DNA of 18,987 nucleotides from an uncultured Bacillota bacterium (GTDB taxonomy: Bacteria; Bacillota; Clostridia; Lachnospirales; Lachnospiraceae), in the NCBI GenBank assembly GCA_958352855.1, contig CATWQE010000052.1:1-18987 (forward strand), written 5' to 3'. The position numbers were made by a program, and so were the translations under genes. Within the stretch, counting starts at the first letter, position 1, and every line of letters starts with the position of its first letter. The notes beneath the pieces are model-generated. The model did no database searches. It saw nothing but the letters and a program-made list of their open reading frames with translations, and was not told where the DNA came from. Shown in pieces: positions 7,216 through 15,307 of this stretch.

Positions 7216-8328
7216 TTATGGTTCCTCATAACGGCTTACAGAAAGCGCAAGCCCCATTTCACCCAGAAGAAACAACACAGAAGTTCCTCCATAGCTTACA
7301 AAGGGAAGGGTAATCCCTGTATTTGGAATGGTGTTGGTTACAACCGAAATATTTAAAATCACCTGCATGGCCATATGCCCCATAATGCCTGCGCTAATAA
7401 GCGCCCCGCACAAATCTCTTGCATGAGTGGCAATCACCATGAGACGCCAGATAAGAAGGCCAAACAGCAGAATCAAAAGACAGGCTCCCACAAGTCCGGT
7501 CTCTTCGCATACAATAGAAAAAATCATATCATTCTGAGCCTCTGGCACAAATCCCAGCTTTTGCAGACTGCTTCCCAGACCCTTTCCGAAAATTCCGCCG
7601 CTTCCTATAGCATATAAGCCCTGTATGGTCTGGAAACCTTTTTCATAAGCTTCCGGATTTTGCCAGATTGCAAGACGTTCCAGACGGTAACTGGCCATGC
7701 TTAAAAAAATTCCAATAAACAAAATCCCGCTGACTCCGATTCCCACAAAAGGCAGATACCTGGGATTGGACACAAAAATAAGAATCACACCAATGCCCAG
7801 AATAATAATCGCTGTACTCAGGTTATTGGTTCCCACAAGCCCCACAATAGGAAGGAGCAAAGCCATGGTCCCTGCCATTTGCAGCATCCCCTGTTTCTGC
7901 TCCTTTCCTTTTTCAATCACACAGGTCAGAAGCAGAATCACAGCCACTTTGGCAAATTCTGATGGCTGAAAAGAGAAAGGTCCCAGGGACAGCCAGCGCC
8001 TGGAACCATTATATTCATCTCCGAACAGCAAAACTGCCAGAGACAACAGCAACGAAACAACATAGAAAAAAGGCGCAAACCTTACCAGCATATGATAATC
8101 CATACAGGAAACCAGATACATCCCCAGAAGTCCAAGGGAAGTGGCAAATAATTGTTTCTTAAAATAATACCCCGCATCATGAAATTTCACTCTTCCATTG
8201 TAAGCGCTGGTACTATATAGAAATAACAGCCCGAAAAGAACCAGAAGTATTACCAAACACAACAGCACATAGTCAAAATGCCTTTCTTTCTTCTTTTCCC
8301 TGTCCAAAGCAGCTCTCCCCTTGTGCAA
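7216..8328 (-). CDS. ftsW: SEDS-family septal glycosyltransferase FtsW/SpoVE
   Basis: Polytopic membrane peptidoglycan polymerase that uses lipid II and works with a class B PBP. Seen: about ten hydrophobic segments, the FtsW-type start DYVLLCLVILLVLFGLLFLYS, RRWLSLGPFSFQPSEFAKV (111-129), RLERLAIWQNPE (215-226), the presumed catalytic Asp in VPEAQNDMIFSIVCEETG (D267), and the C-terminal NTGITLPFVSYGGTS. Position after murD and before divIB fits FtsW or its sporulation paralogue SpoVE; sequence alone does not decide. Start is uncertain: the TTG at 8328 follows AAGGA and lies 9 bp after the murD stop, while a TTG at 8307 has a better AAGGGGAG seven bases upstream. Two class B PBPs but only this one SEDS gene are in the window. 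Confidence 0.94.
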   Translation of the reverse strand: MHKGRAALDREKKKERHFDYVLLCLVILLVLFGLLFLYSTSAYNGRVKFHDAGYYFKKQLFATSLGLLGMYLVSCMDYHMLVRFAPFFYVVSLLLSLAVLLFGDEYNGSRRWLSLGPFSFQPSEFAKVAVILLLTCVIEKGKEQKQGMLQMAGTMALLLPIVGLVGTNNLSTAIIILGIGVILIFVSNPRYLPFVGIGVSGILFIGIFLSMASYRLERLAIWQNPEAYEKGFQTIQGLYAIGSGGIFGKGLGSSLQKLGFVPEAQNDMIFSIVCEETGLVGACLLILLFGLLIWRLMVIATHARDLCGALISAGIMGHMAMQVILNISVVTNTIPNTGITLPFVSYGGTSVLFLLGEMGLALSVSRYEEP

Positions 8329-8337
8329 CCAGTTCCT

Positions 8338-9738
8338 TTATTTATATGCTTTCAGTCTGCCTACATATTCTTTAAATTTATCTCCCCGCTGTTCATAGTT
8401 ATCAAACTGTCCCCAGCTTGCACATGCGGGAGAAAGAAGCACTGCATCTCCTTTTTGCGCTTTCTGCGCGCAGATATTCACTGCTTCTTCCAGATTATCT
8501 GCCAAAATGGTATTCATAAATCCGCAGGCATGGGCAGTTTCCTGGATTTTCTCTCTGGTCTGTCCTATAAGCACCAGATATTTCACCTTTCCGTCAAAAG
8601 CCTCAATCCACTCTTCATAGGAGGACTCCTTGTCATAGCCTCCCCCAATAAGCAGTGTTGGACGGTTCATGGCCTGAATCCCCTTAATGGCTGCATCCGG
8701 ATTCGTTCCCTTAGAATCATTGTAATAAGCCACACCCTGAATTTCATCCACAAACTCAATTCTGTGAGCCACTGCCCTGAACTCTGTCACTGCCCTTCGG
8801 ATAATTTCCACTGGAACTCCTGCATAATATGCCATGGCTGAGGCTGCCATTACATTTTCATAATTGTGCTGTCCTAACAGCTTCAAATCCTTCGTATCCA
8901 CAATTTCCAGCTCCTGGTCCTGGGTTCTTAAAAGGATTTTGCCATCTTCCAGAAAAATTCCCCTCTCAAGTCTTTGTGCACTTGAGAAAAAGACTACGGT
9001 TGCCCCGCATCCGGCTGCAAATTCCCGCAATACCGGGTCTTCATAATTTAAAATACAATAATTCTCCCTGGTCTGATTTGCTGCAATCAGCTCTTTTACC
9101 CGGATATATTCCTCCATGGTATGATGGCGGTTTAAATGATCCTCTGTAATATTCAGAATTCCGGACACATCCGGCCTGAAGGTATCCGCAGTTTCCAACT
9201 GAAAACTGCTGATTTCTGCAACCGTACAACTGGTATCTTTCATGGAAAGGGCTTCTTTTGTATAGGCGTTTCCAATATTTCCTACCACATAAACCTCATC
9301 ATAGGTATTTCTGGCTTCCCGGTCTGCCTTCATAATCTCACCCAACAGGGCTGTGGTTGTGGTTTTTCCATTGGTTCCTGTAATGGCAAGCACCTTGCCT
9401 GCGCCCATTTGATAAGCCAGCTCCACCTCTCCCCAAATGGGAATTCCCGCTGCCTTTAACTGCTCTACCGCAGGGATGTCCAAAGGTACTCCAGGGCTCA
9501 TAACCACCAGATCCAGGGTAGAAATCAGCTCTTTTGGAAGCTCTCCCAGCACAATATTGCAGGCAGAGCCAGGCTCCAGTTGGTTTCTGATTTGTTCCTC
9601 CTGAAGCTTCTCATTGCCATCATAGAGCACTACCCTGGCTTTTAAGGCTTCCAAAAGCTTTACAGCGCCGATACCGCTGATTCCTGAGCCAAACACCAGC
9701 ACTTTTTTATTTTCTACTTCACTTCTTAGCAATTTCAT
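8338..9738 (-). CDS. murD: UDP-N-acetylmuramoyl-L-alanine--D-glutamate ligase MurD
   Basis: Cytoplasmic ATP-dependent ligase adding D-glutamate to UDP-MurNAc-L-Ala. Domain order is visible: an N-terminal Rossmann-type UDP-binding part with VLVFGSGISG (13-22), a central ATPase domain with the P-loop GTNGKTT (121-127), NITEDHLNRHH (196-206) and HNYEN (291-295), and a C-terminal domain starting near AHRIEFV with NDSKGTNPDA (340-349). At 466 residues the length is normal. The ATG at 9738 has AGAGAGG about 15 bases upstream, farther than usual, so translation may depend partly on coupling to mraY, whose stop is 27 bp upstream. It is followed by the ftsW start after 9 bp. Confidence 0.96.
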   Translation of the reverse strand: MKLLRSEVENKKVLVFGSGISGIGAVKLLEALKARVVLYDGNEKLQEEQIRNQLEPGSACNIVLGELPKELISTLDLVVMSPGVPLDIPAVEQLKAAGIPIWGEVELAYQMGAGKVLAITGTNGKTTTTALLGEIMKADREARNTYDEVYVVGNIGNAYTKEALSMKDTSCTVAEISSFQLETADTFRPDVSGILNITEDHLNRHHTMEEYIRVKELIAANQTRENYCILNYEDPVLREFAAGCGATVVFFSSAQRLERGIFLEDGKILLRTQDQELEIVDTKDLKLLGQHNYENVMAASAMAYYAGVPVEIIRRAVTEFRAVAHRIEFVDEIQGVAYYNDSKGTNPDAAIKGIQAMNRPTLLIGGGYDKESSYEEWIEAFDGKVKYLVLIGQTREKIQETAHACGFMNTILADNLEEAVNICAQKAQKGDAVLLSPACASWGQFDNYEQRGDKFKEYVGRLKAYK

Positions 9739-9765
9739 ACTCGTTTTTCCAATCCTCTCTGCCTG

Positions 9766-10725
9766 TTAAACTCCCATAAGAGCTATGAGGCATAATACCG
9801 CTGTTACAACGGAGAATACTGCCACGATTCTGGTCTCAGACCATCCGCACAATTCAAAATGATGATGAATAGGAGCCATTTTAAAGAAACGCTTTCCATG
9901 GGTAGCCTTAAAATAAGTGACCTGAATCATAACAGAAAGCACTTCCACCACATAAATCAGACCAACCAGAATAATAAACAGGGGCATCTGCAGCATATAA
10001 GCAGTTCCTGCCACAAAGCCTCCCAAAGCCAGGGATCCAGTATCACCCATAAAAATCTTGGCCGGATATACATTAAACAGTAAAAATCCCATAAGGGCCC
10101 CAACTACCGCGCAGGTAATGGGTTCAATGCCGCTTTTTGTTCCAATGGCCATAACGGAGAAAAAGGTTGCCACCATAATGGTCACAGAAGAAGCCAGCCC
10201 GTCCAGTCCGTCTGTAAAATTCACACCATTTACAGTTCCGATTACTGCAATAAACAGAATGGGAATGGTAAGAATGCCAAAGTCAATCTCATGTCCCGGC
10301 ATAAATGGAATCTTCATAGTCATAGGAACGTCTGTAAACTTCATAAGATAAAAAGCAAAAATTCCTGTCACCACAATCTGACATGCCATTTTCTGTCCAG
10401 GCATGAGACCATCTGAACGTTTCAGAACTACTTTTAAATAATCATCCAGAAATCCAATAATTCCAAAGCCCAGGGTAAGAAACAGGATTGGAATAATCTT
10501 TGGGTAATCCTTCACATAAATCAGGGAAGTCACTACCGTAGACAACAGGAAAATAATACCGCCCATGGTAGGAGTTCCTGCCTTTTTCAAATGAGACTGC
10601 ACGCCTTCTACACGCTCTGTCTGTCCCATTTTCAGTTTTCTCAGATAAGGAATCACAATCGGTCCTAATAATACACTGATTGCAAAGGCAATCAGCACTG
10701 GTAATGCCATAGTAAATTCTGTCAT
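9766..10725 (-). CDS. mraY: Phospho-N-acetylmuramoyl-pentapeptide-transferase MraY
   Basis: Integral membrane enzyme that transfers phospho-MurNAc-pentapeptide to undecaprenyl phosphate, making lipid I. Seen in order: ten or so membrane segments, GTPTMGG (50-56), the catalytic metal-binding pair DD (94-95) in GFLDDYLKV, NGVNFTDGLDG (166-176), FMGDTGS (225-231) and the uridine-site HHHFE (287-291) near the C-terminus. Length 319 is typical. The ATG at 10725 follows AGAGGTG. It has its own promoter overlapping the end of the upstream PBP gene and is the first gene of mraY-murD-ftsW-murA-divIB. murE and murF, which often precede mraY, are not here. Confidence 0.97.
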   Translation of the reverse strand: MTEFTMALPVLIAFAISVLLGPIVIPYLRKLKMGQTERVEGVQSHLKKAGTPTMGGIIFLLSTVVTSLIYVKDYPKIIPILFLTLGFGIIGFLDDYLKVVLKRSDGLMPGQKMACQIVVTGIFAFYLMKFTDVPMTMKIPFMPGHEIDFGILTIPILFIAVIGTVNGVNFTDGLDGLASSVTIMVATFFSVMAIGTKSGIEPITCAVVGALMGFLLFNVYPAKIFMGDTGSLALGGFVAGTAYMLQMPLFIILVGLIYVVEVLSVMIQVTYFKATHGKRFFKMAPIHHHFELCGWSETRIVAVFSVVTAVLCLIALMGV

Positions 10726-10760
10726 AGTACACCTCTTTTTTATGTATTTTACTCTTCTTC

Positions 10761-10789
10761 AGTATAATGCTTTTTCCCTCATTTATCAA
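10761..10789 (-). promoter_or_regulatory. Sigma-A-type promoter of the mraY operon
   Basis: Minus-strand -35 TTGATA (10784-10789) and -10 TATACT (10761-10766) with a 17-bp spacer. The -35 overlaps the stop codon of the spoVD-like gene. The predicted start near 10754 gives a leader of about 29 nt before mraY. Confidence 0.75.
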
Positions 10790-12510
10790 CCTTGAATCCC
10801 CATATACGGAAGAATGTTGTCAAAGATATCCCGGATAACAGGAGCCGCAATGGTTCCTCCGTAGTATACACCCTGGGGGTCATGAATCAGACACAGCCCT
10901 AGTACCTGAGGCTCCTGCGCCGGAGTAAAGCCAAGGAAAGAAGAAATATAACGGTGAGCGCTTCTTGGCAGCGTCTGGGAGGTCGCAGTCTTTCCTCCAA
11001 TGGTTCTGCCTTCTATGGCAGCATTTTTGCCGGAGCCTTCAGAAACCACCTTTTCCAGAATGTAACGCACCTGTTCTGAAATTTCCTCTGATACAATCCC
11101 CTCCTTCTTCGGATAACGAAAGGTTTCCACCAGATTTCCCTCTCTGTCTGTCACTTTTACTCCAAAATGCGGTGTAATCCGCTTTCCCCCATTAATCAGG
11201 GAGCTTACGGTTGTTGCCAGTTGTATGGGGGTAATCTGAAAAGACTGGCCAAAAGAAATGGTAGCCAGTTCTACCTCTCCCACCTTTTCCTGTTTGTGCA
11301 TAATCGTGGAGGCCTCTCCCGGAAGATCAATTCCTGTCTTTTCCATCAAGCCAAACTGCTTAAAATACCGGAAATAATTATCCACCCCGAGACGCAGTCC
11401 TACCTCAATAAAAACAGGATTACAGGAGTTCATGGCGCCCTCCACAAAGCTCTCAGCTCCATGTCCTGTCCGCTTGTGGCAGTGAATCCTTCTGTCTTCC
11501 ACAATCTTAAAACCAGGACAGGAAAACCGGTCTTCCATATGTACCACTCCCTGGGAAAGCCCTGCCGCCATGGTAATAATTTTAAAGGTAGAGCCTGGCT
11601 CATAGGTATCATTTATGGTAAGGTTTCTCCACATTTGATTACAGGCATCCTGAAGTTCTTTTTCTGTCATGCCGGAGGTATCCTCATCCGTATTCAGGGT
11701 AAAGGGCTCATTGAGATTAAACTCCGGCACATTGGCATTGGCATAAATTTCTCCGGTCTGAGGATTCATAAGAAGAATGGAAACCGCATCTGCCTGTTTT
11801 TCTTCCATAACCTTCCAGGCCGCCTGCTGGGCATACATCTGAATATTTTTATCCAGACTGACATGCAGGTCATATCCCGGCACAGGCTCCACCCTTTGTT
11901 CTCCAAGTTCTGATAATTCAACACCCCTGGCATCTGTTATGGTAAGAATCTTTCCATCAATCCCCCGAAGGGCTTCTTCATACATGACCTCCAGTCCAAT
12001 AATTCCCTGATTATCCCCTCCGGTAAAGCCAAGAACCTTGGACGCCAGCTCCTCATAGGGATACTCCCGCTTAAAATCCTCATCCACCTTTACGCCCTCC
12101 AGACCATAGCTTCGGATTTTGTCTCCTGTTTCTTTCTCTACATTGGTCTTAACACGCTCAATGGCTGATACCGTTTCCACCCTCTTTCGTGCGGTTTCCT
12201 CAGACAGCCCCAGTTCCTTGCATAGCATGGCAATAACCTTTTCCGGTTCTTTCACCTGGCTGTGAATCACAGAAATAGTACACACTGCTTTATTATCCGC
12301 CAGCACTTCCCCATTTCTATCCAGAATCCTTCCTCTGGCAGCCTTAATATCACGCTCACGTTCATGCAGCTCCTCTGCCTTTTTTGCATAATAATCGGAA
12401 CGGATTACCATAAGATAAACCATACGCCCCATAAGCCCCAAAAGCATACACATACATCCCAAAAATACAATCACTGTTTTCTTCTTATGGTAAGTCCTGT
12501 TCTTTCTCAT
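10786..12510 (-). CDS. Class B penicillin-binding protein, SpoVD-like, with KTA motif
   Basis: Membrane-anchored peptidoglycan transpeptidase. Seen: basic N-terminus, one membrane segment at about 12-35, a class B pedestal domain with the dimerisation motif ARGRILDRNGEVLA (58-71), and a transpeptidase domain with catalytic SxxK as EPGSTFK (S307, K310), SxN as SCN (362-364), then GGKTATSQ (505-512) where KTG is expected. The active-site third motif is therefore KTA. There is no PASTA domain. Length 574. The ATG follows AAGGCGG. It lies between a terminator and the mraY promoter, so it is a separate unit, which suits a sporulation cortex PBP such as SpoVD that is controlled apart from vegetative division. 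It could instead be a second vegetative PBP2; the name SpoVD rests on position and similarity only. Confidence 0.85.
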   Translation of the reverse strand: MRKNRTYHKKKTVIVFLGCMCMLLGLMGRMVYLMVIRSDYYAKKAEELHERERDIKAARGRILDRNGEVLADNKAVCTISVIHSQVKEPEKVIAMLCKELGLSEETARKRVETVSAIERVKTNVEKETGDKIRSYGLEGVKVDEDFKREYPYEELASKVLGFTGGDNQGIIGLEVMYEEALRGIDGKILTITDARGVELSELGEQRVEPVPGYDLHVSLDKNIQMYAQQAAWKVMEEKQADAVSILLMNPQTGEIYANANVPEFNLNEPFTLNTDEDTSGMTEKELQDACNQMWRNLTINDTYEPGSTFKIITMAAGLSQGVVHMEDRFSCPGFKIVEDRRIHCHKRTGHGAESFVEGAMNSCNPVFIEVGLRLGVDNYFRYFKQFGLMEKTGIDLPGEASTIMHKQEKVGEVELATISFGQSFQITPIQLATTVSSLINGGKRITPHFGVKVTDREGNLVETFRYPKKEGIVSEEISEQVRYILEKVVSEGSGKNAAIEGRTIGGKTATSQTLPRSAHRYISSFLGFTPAQEPQVLGLCLIHDPQGVYYGGTIAAPVIRDIFDNILPYMGIQG

Positions 12511-12567
12511 ATTTGCCGCCTTGCAGATTTATCCTTATACTATATGCCATCCCCATATTTTTATAAC

Positions 12568-12610
12568 AAAAACTGTGACATGAAAATGCCTCTTGCGTTT
12601 CATGCCACAG
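12568..12610 (-). terminator. Intrinsic terminator after the ftsI-like gene
   Basis: A 13-bp stem, CTGTGACATGAAA (12573-12585) with TTTCATGCCACAG (12598-12610), is complete except for one G-U wobble. It is followed on the minus strand by T5 (12572-12568). It begins 10 bp after the stop of the upstream PBP gene and ends the mraZ operon. Confidence 0.88.
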
Positions 12611-12619
12611 CTTCTCTTG

Positions 12620-14773
12620 TTATCTCCTGATATCATCCTCTAATTCGTCTAAATCATATTCGTCCTCATATTCCGGGTCGTCTGCCTCGATTCCCGCATC
12701 TTCATTGGTGATTCCGTCTGTCTCCTGGTCATTGATTTCCTCTTCGTCAATGGGGTCTCCGTCTCCAAAGCCCTGATCCAGAATTGTTCCATATGGATTG
12801 GAAACTCCGTCTTCCACAATATCTGTCATTTTAGGAACACCGTAGAAGCCCTGCCACAATACCGTTTCCTCCACTACAGGCTCATCCTGATAAATATTCA
12901 TATATGGCAGCACCTCAGACATAATTGCCTGTGATAAATACTGGGCGTAGGTACTGGACGCCTGCTTTTCCACGTTTGGCGTATCTACAACTGTATAAAT
13001 CACCATTTCCGGTTTATCAAGCGGCGCAAATCCAATGAAAGATACCAGATAATTTCCCTTTTCTTTCTCATTTAATTTTTCCGCTGTTCCCGTTTTACCA
13101 CCCATGGAATATCCCTGCACCTTTGCAGAGCGGCTGGTACCATTGGTGACACTCAGTCCCATATACTCTCTGATTTTGGCAGATACTTCTTCAGAAACAG
13201 GCTGTTTTAATACATTAGGATTAATATTTTTTACGGTTTTTCCATCTTCGTCTGTAATTTCCTTTACCAAATGAGGCTGATAATAAGTACCCCCGTTAAT
13301 TGCCGCAGAAATCGCCGAAATTTCCTGAATCATAGTACAGTTAAAGCCCTGTCCGAAAGCAGAGGTGGACAATTCCATCTCATACATATTATCTTCTGAG
13401 AACAAAAGTCCCGTCTCCTCACTTGGAAGGTCAATTCCGGTTCTGGTGCCAAAATTAAATTTCTTCTGGTATTCCAGAAATAATTTCGTACCCATTTTCC
13501 GTCCAATGGCCATCATACCATCATTACAGGAGTTCTGGATAACTTCGCCAAGGCTCTGGGAGCCATGGCTGTCCGGATAAACAGCGCAGCGGACATAATC
13601 TTCACCGATTTCCTCTCCACCGTCACAGATAAAACGGTTTGCCTCTGTAATTGCTCCTGATTCCAAAGCGCTTGCCACAACCACCGGCTTAAATGTGGAA
13701 CCCGGTTCAAAGTTCTGGCTGACACAGTAGTTTTTCCACATATCAAACAAAGCTTCCTTTGTCTCTTCATCATCCATGTTTTCAATCTCATATTCTGTGT
13801 AGCTTCCGCTTAAATCACGAGGATTGTTCAAATCATAGGTTCCGGAGCTTGCCATAGCCAGAATCTCCCCATTATTGGGATTCTGGATGATAACAGCAAT
13901 GTTTTCCGCACCTTTTTTCTTCGCATTTTTCTTATTATTAGGTCCTGCAGACAAGGCTCTGTCAAAGGCTGAAATATATTTCTCCACAATTTCCTGAATG
14001 GTAGCATCCAGGGTTGTGGTAAGATTTTTCCCATTAACCGGATCAATAATATTCTGCTCCAGAGAAGAATCATCCGAAAGATAGCCAAAGGTTCGTCCAT
14101 TGGTTCCGTTTAGGGTACTGTTATAATAGCCTTCCAGCCCCCAGGTAGCCGTATCTCCTGCATCGGTAAAGCCGATTACATCACAGGCCAGACTTCCAAG
14201 AGGATAAATCCGCTTATACGTATCCTCAAAATAAACGCCCTTTACTCTCTGGCGTCTGGTAATTTCTTCTTCCCCCAGAGCTTCTTTTTCTTCCTTGCTT
14301 TCCGGCACTTCCAAAGATTCCTCAAAAGCGCGGCGCTCATCCATGGTAACTTCTTTTTTCAGAATCTGGTATCTGCTGTCCTTTGTCTCCTCATTGGTCA
14401 GCAGACCATCCACCACATCCTGCTCAATGTCAAAATATTCTTCCAAAGCGGCTTTGGTAGGATCTTTGTATTTATCATTATTATTGATTTCCACACAGTC
14501 TAAAACCAGGTTGTACACCTTCACACTGTTTGCCAGCATGGTTCCGTTGCGGTCTGTGATACTGCCCCTTCGGAAAGGAACCGTAGTATCTGTGTACTGC
14601 TGCTGAGACTGTGTGAGAACCTGCTGGGTATATTTATTCCCTGACTTTGCATTAATCCAGGTAATTCCCACCAATAAACCGACTAAAGCCAGCAGAGAAC
14701 ATCCAAACACCCCCGCCAGCTTTATCTTCATCTTCTTCGTAAGTTTTCTTTGTTTTGATTCGTTTTTTCTCAA
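12620..14773 (-). CDS. ftsI: Class B penicillin-binding protein, FtsI/PbpB-like, with acidic tail
   Basis: Septal peptidoglycan transpeptidase that pairs with FtsW. Seen: basic N-terminus, membrane segment at about 19-40, pedestal domain with PFRRGSITDRNGTMLA (66-81), and a transpeptidase domain with SxxK in EPGSTFK (S359, K362), SCN (415-417) and KTG in GGKTGTAEK (558-566). After the catalytic domain comes a tail whose last 47 residues (671-717) are dominated by Asp and Glu, extracellular and probably disordered; no PASTA domain is recognisable. The total of 717 residues is within the class. The start is TTG at 14773 with AGGTGG four bases upstream, 12 bp after the ftsL stop. It is the last gene of mraZ-rsmH-ftsL-ftsI, closed by a terminator. 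FtsI rather than SpoVD is inferred from its place right after ftsL. Confidence 0.91.
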   Translation of the reverse strand: MRKNESKQRKLTKKMKIKLAGVFGCSLLALVGLLVGITWINAKSGNKYTQQVLTQSQQQYTDTTVPFRRGSITDRNGTMLANSVKVYNLVLDCVEINNNDKYKDPTKAALEEYFDIEQDVVDGLLTNEETKDSRYQILKKEVTMDERRAFEESLEVPESKEEKEALGEEEITRRQRVKGVYFEDTYKRIYPLGSLACDVIGFTDAGDTATWGLEGYYNSTLNGTNGRTFGYLSDDSSLEQNIIDPVNGKNLTTTLDATIQEIVEKYISAFDRALSAGPNNKKNAKKKGAENIAVIIQNPNNGEILAMASSGTYDLNNPRDLSGSYTEYEIENMDDEETKEALFDMWKNYCVSQNFEPGSTFKPVVVASALESGAITEANRFICDGGEEIGEDYVRCAVYPDSHGSQSLGEVIQNSCNDGMMAIGRKMGTKLFLEYQKKFNFGTRTGIDLPSEETGLLFSEDNMYEMELSTSAFGQGFNCTMIQEISAISAAINGGTYYQPHLVKEITDEDGKTVKNINPNVLKQPVSEEVSAKIREYMGLSVTNGTSRSAKVQGYSMGGKTGTAEKLNEKEKGNYLVSFIGFAPLDKPEMVIYTVVDTPNVEKQASSTYAQYLSQAIMSEVLPYMNIYQDEPVVEETVLWQGFYGVPKMTDIVEDGVSNPYGTILDQGFGDGDPIDEEEINDQETDGITNEDAGIEADDPEYEDEYDLDELEDDIRR

Positions 14774-14785
14774 TCTTCCACCTGC

Positions 14786-15268
14786 TTATTTTTCTGGTAC
14801 GTCCTGATACTGTCTTACGTAGTTATTATTTCCCGGTGTATAATACTTAATCTGGTCCTCCTCCGCGTATTCCATTCCCAATTCGTTAATGGCTCTGTCG
14901 CGGATTTCCTCCAGGTCTACATTTGTCATAATCTCACTGTAGTATGCGTCATTATCAGATTTCAGTTCATTAAGCTCCAGTTCCTTTGCATCTACTGCGC
15001 TCTTTTGCGCTGTTACAAGCGCGGTCAGTTTTATATAGTGTACGCAGGCTCCGGTTGCCAAAGCACAGACCAAAATCAGGAAAGCAATATAGCCCTTTCC
15101 CATATTGGTGCTTTTTGCCCGGTTCTTCTGTGCAGTTTTGCTCAGTTTCTTCTTTGGCCGAACAGGTACCTCTTCCAAACGGCGCGCTGCATTCCCATCT
15201 TCGTAGTATGCCCGACGCCCCTGCGCTCTTCTATTGTCATTTCGGTTATGGTTCCTTGTACTTGCCAT
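14786..15268 (-). CDS. ftsL: FtsL/DivIC-like septum formation protein
   Basis: Small bitopic divisome protein that scaffolds DivIB and the PBP/FtsW pair. Seen: a long, basic, low-complexity cytoplasmic N-terminus (1-56, many Arg, Lys and Asn), one membrane segment at about 59-78, a predicted coiled coil (about 80-112, with regularly spaced leucines in KELELNELK) and a C-terminal motif LEEIRDRAINELGM (119-132), which resembles the DivIC/FtsL end where these helices bind DivIB. Length 160. The ATG at 15268 follows GGGAG. Sequence divergence makes FtsL and DivIC hard to tell apart; the position between rsmH and ftsI favours FtsL. Confidence 0.85.
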   Translation of the reverse strand: MASTRNHNRNDNRRAQGRRAYYEDGNAARRLEEVPVRPKKKLSKTAQKNRAKSTNMGKGYIAFLILVCALATGACVHYIKLTALVTAQKSAVDAKELELNELKSDNDAYYSEIMTNVDLEEIRDRAINELGMEYAEEDQIKYYTPGNNNYVRQYQDVPEK

Positions 15269-15307
15269 GAAGCTCTCCCTTACCAGGTTATTTTCCTGCT
15301 ACTGCTT

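Noticed and set aside
8278..8841. Plus-strand open frame of 187 codons across ftsW/murD
   Set aside because: Antisense shadow with no independent start signals.
10058..10351. Plus-strand frame of 97 codons inside mraY
   Set aside because: Mirror of a highly conserved membrane-protein gene; no supporting signals.
11167..11913. Plus-strand open frame of 248 codons inside the spoVD-like gene
   Set aside because: Fully antisense to a clear PBP gene, with no ribosome site and no recognisable motif; a codon-bias shadow.
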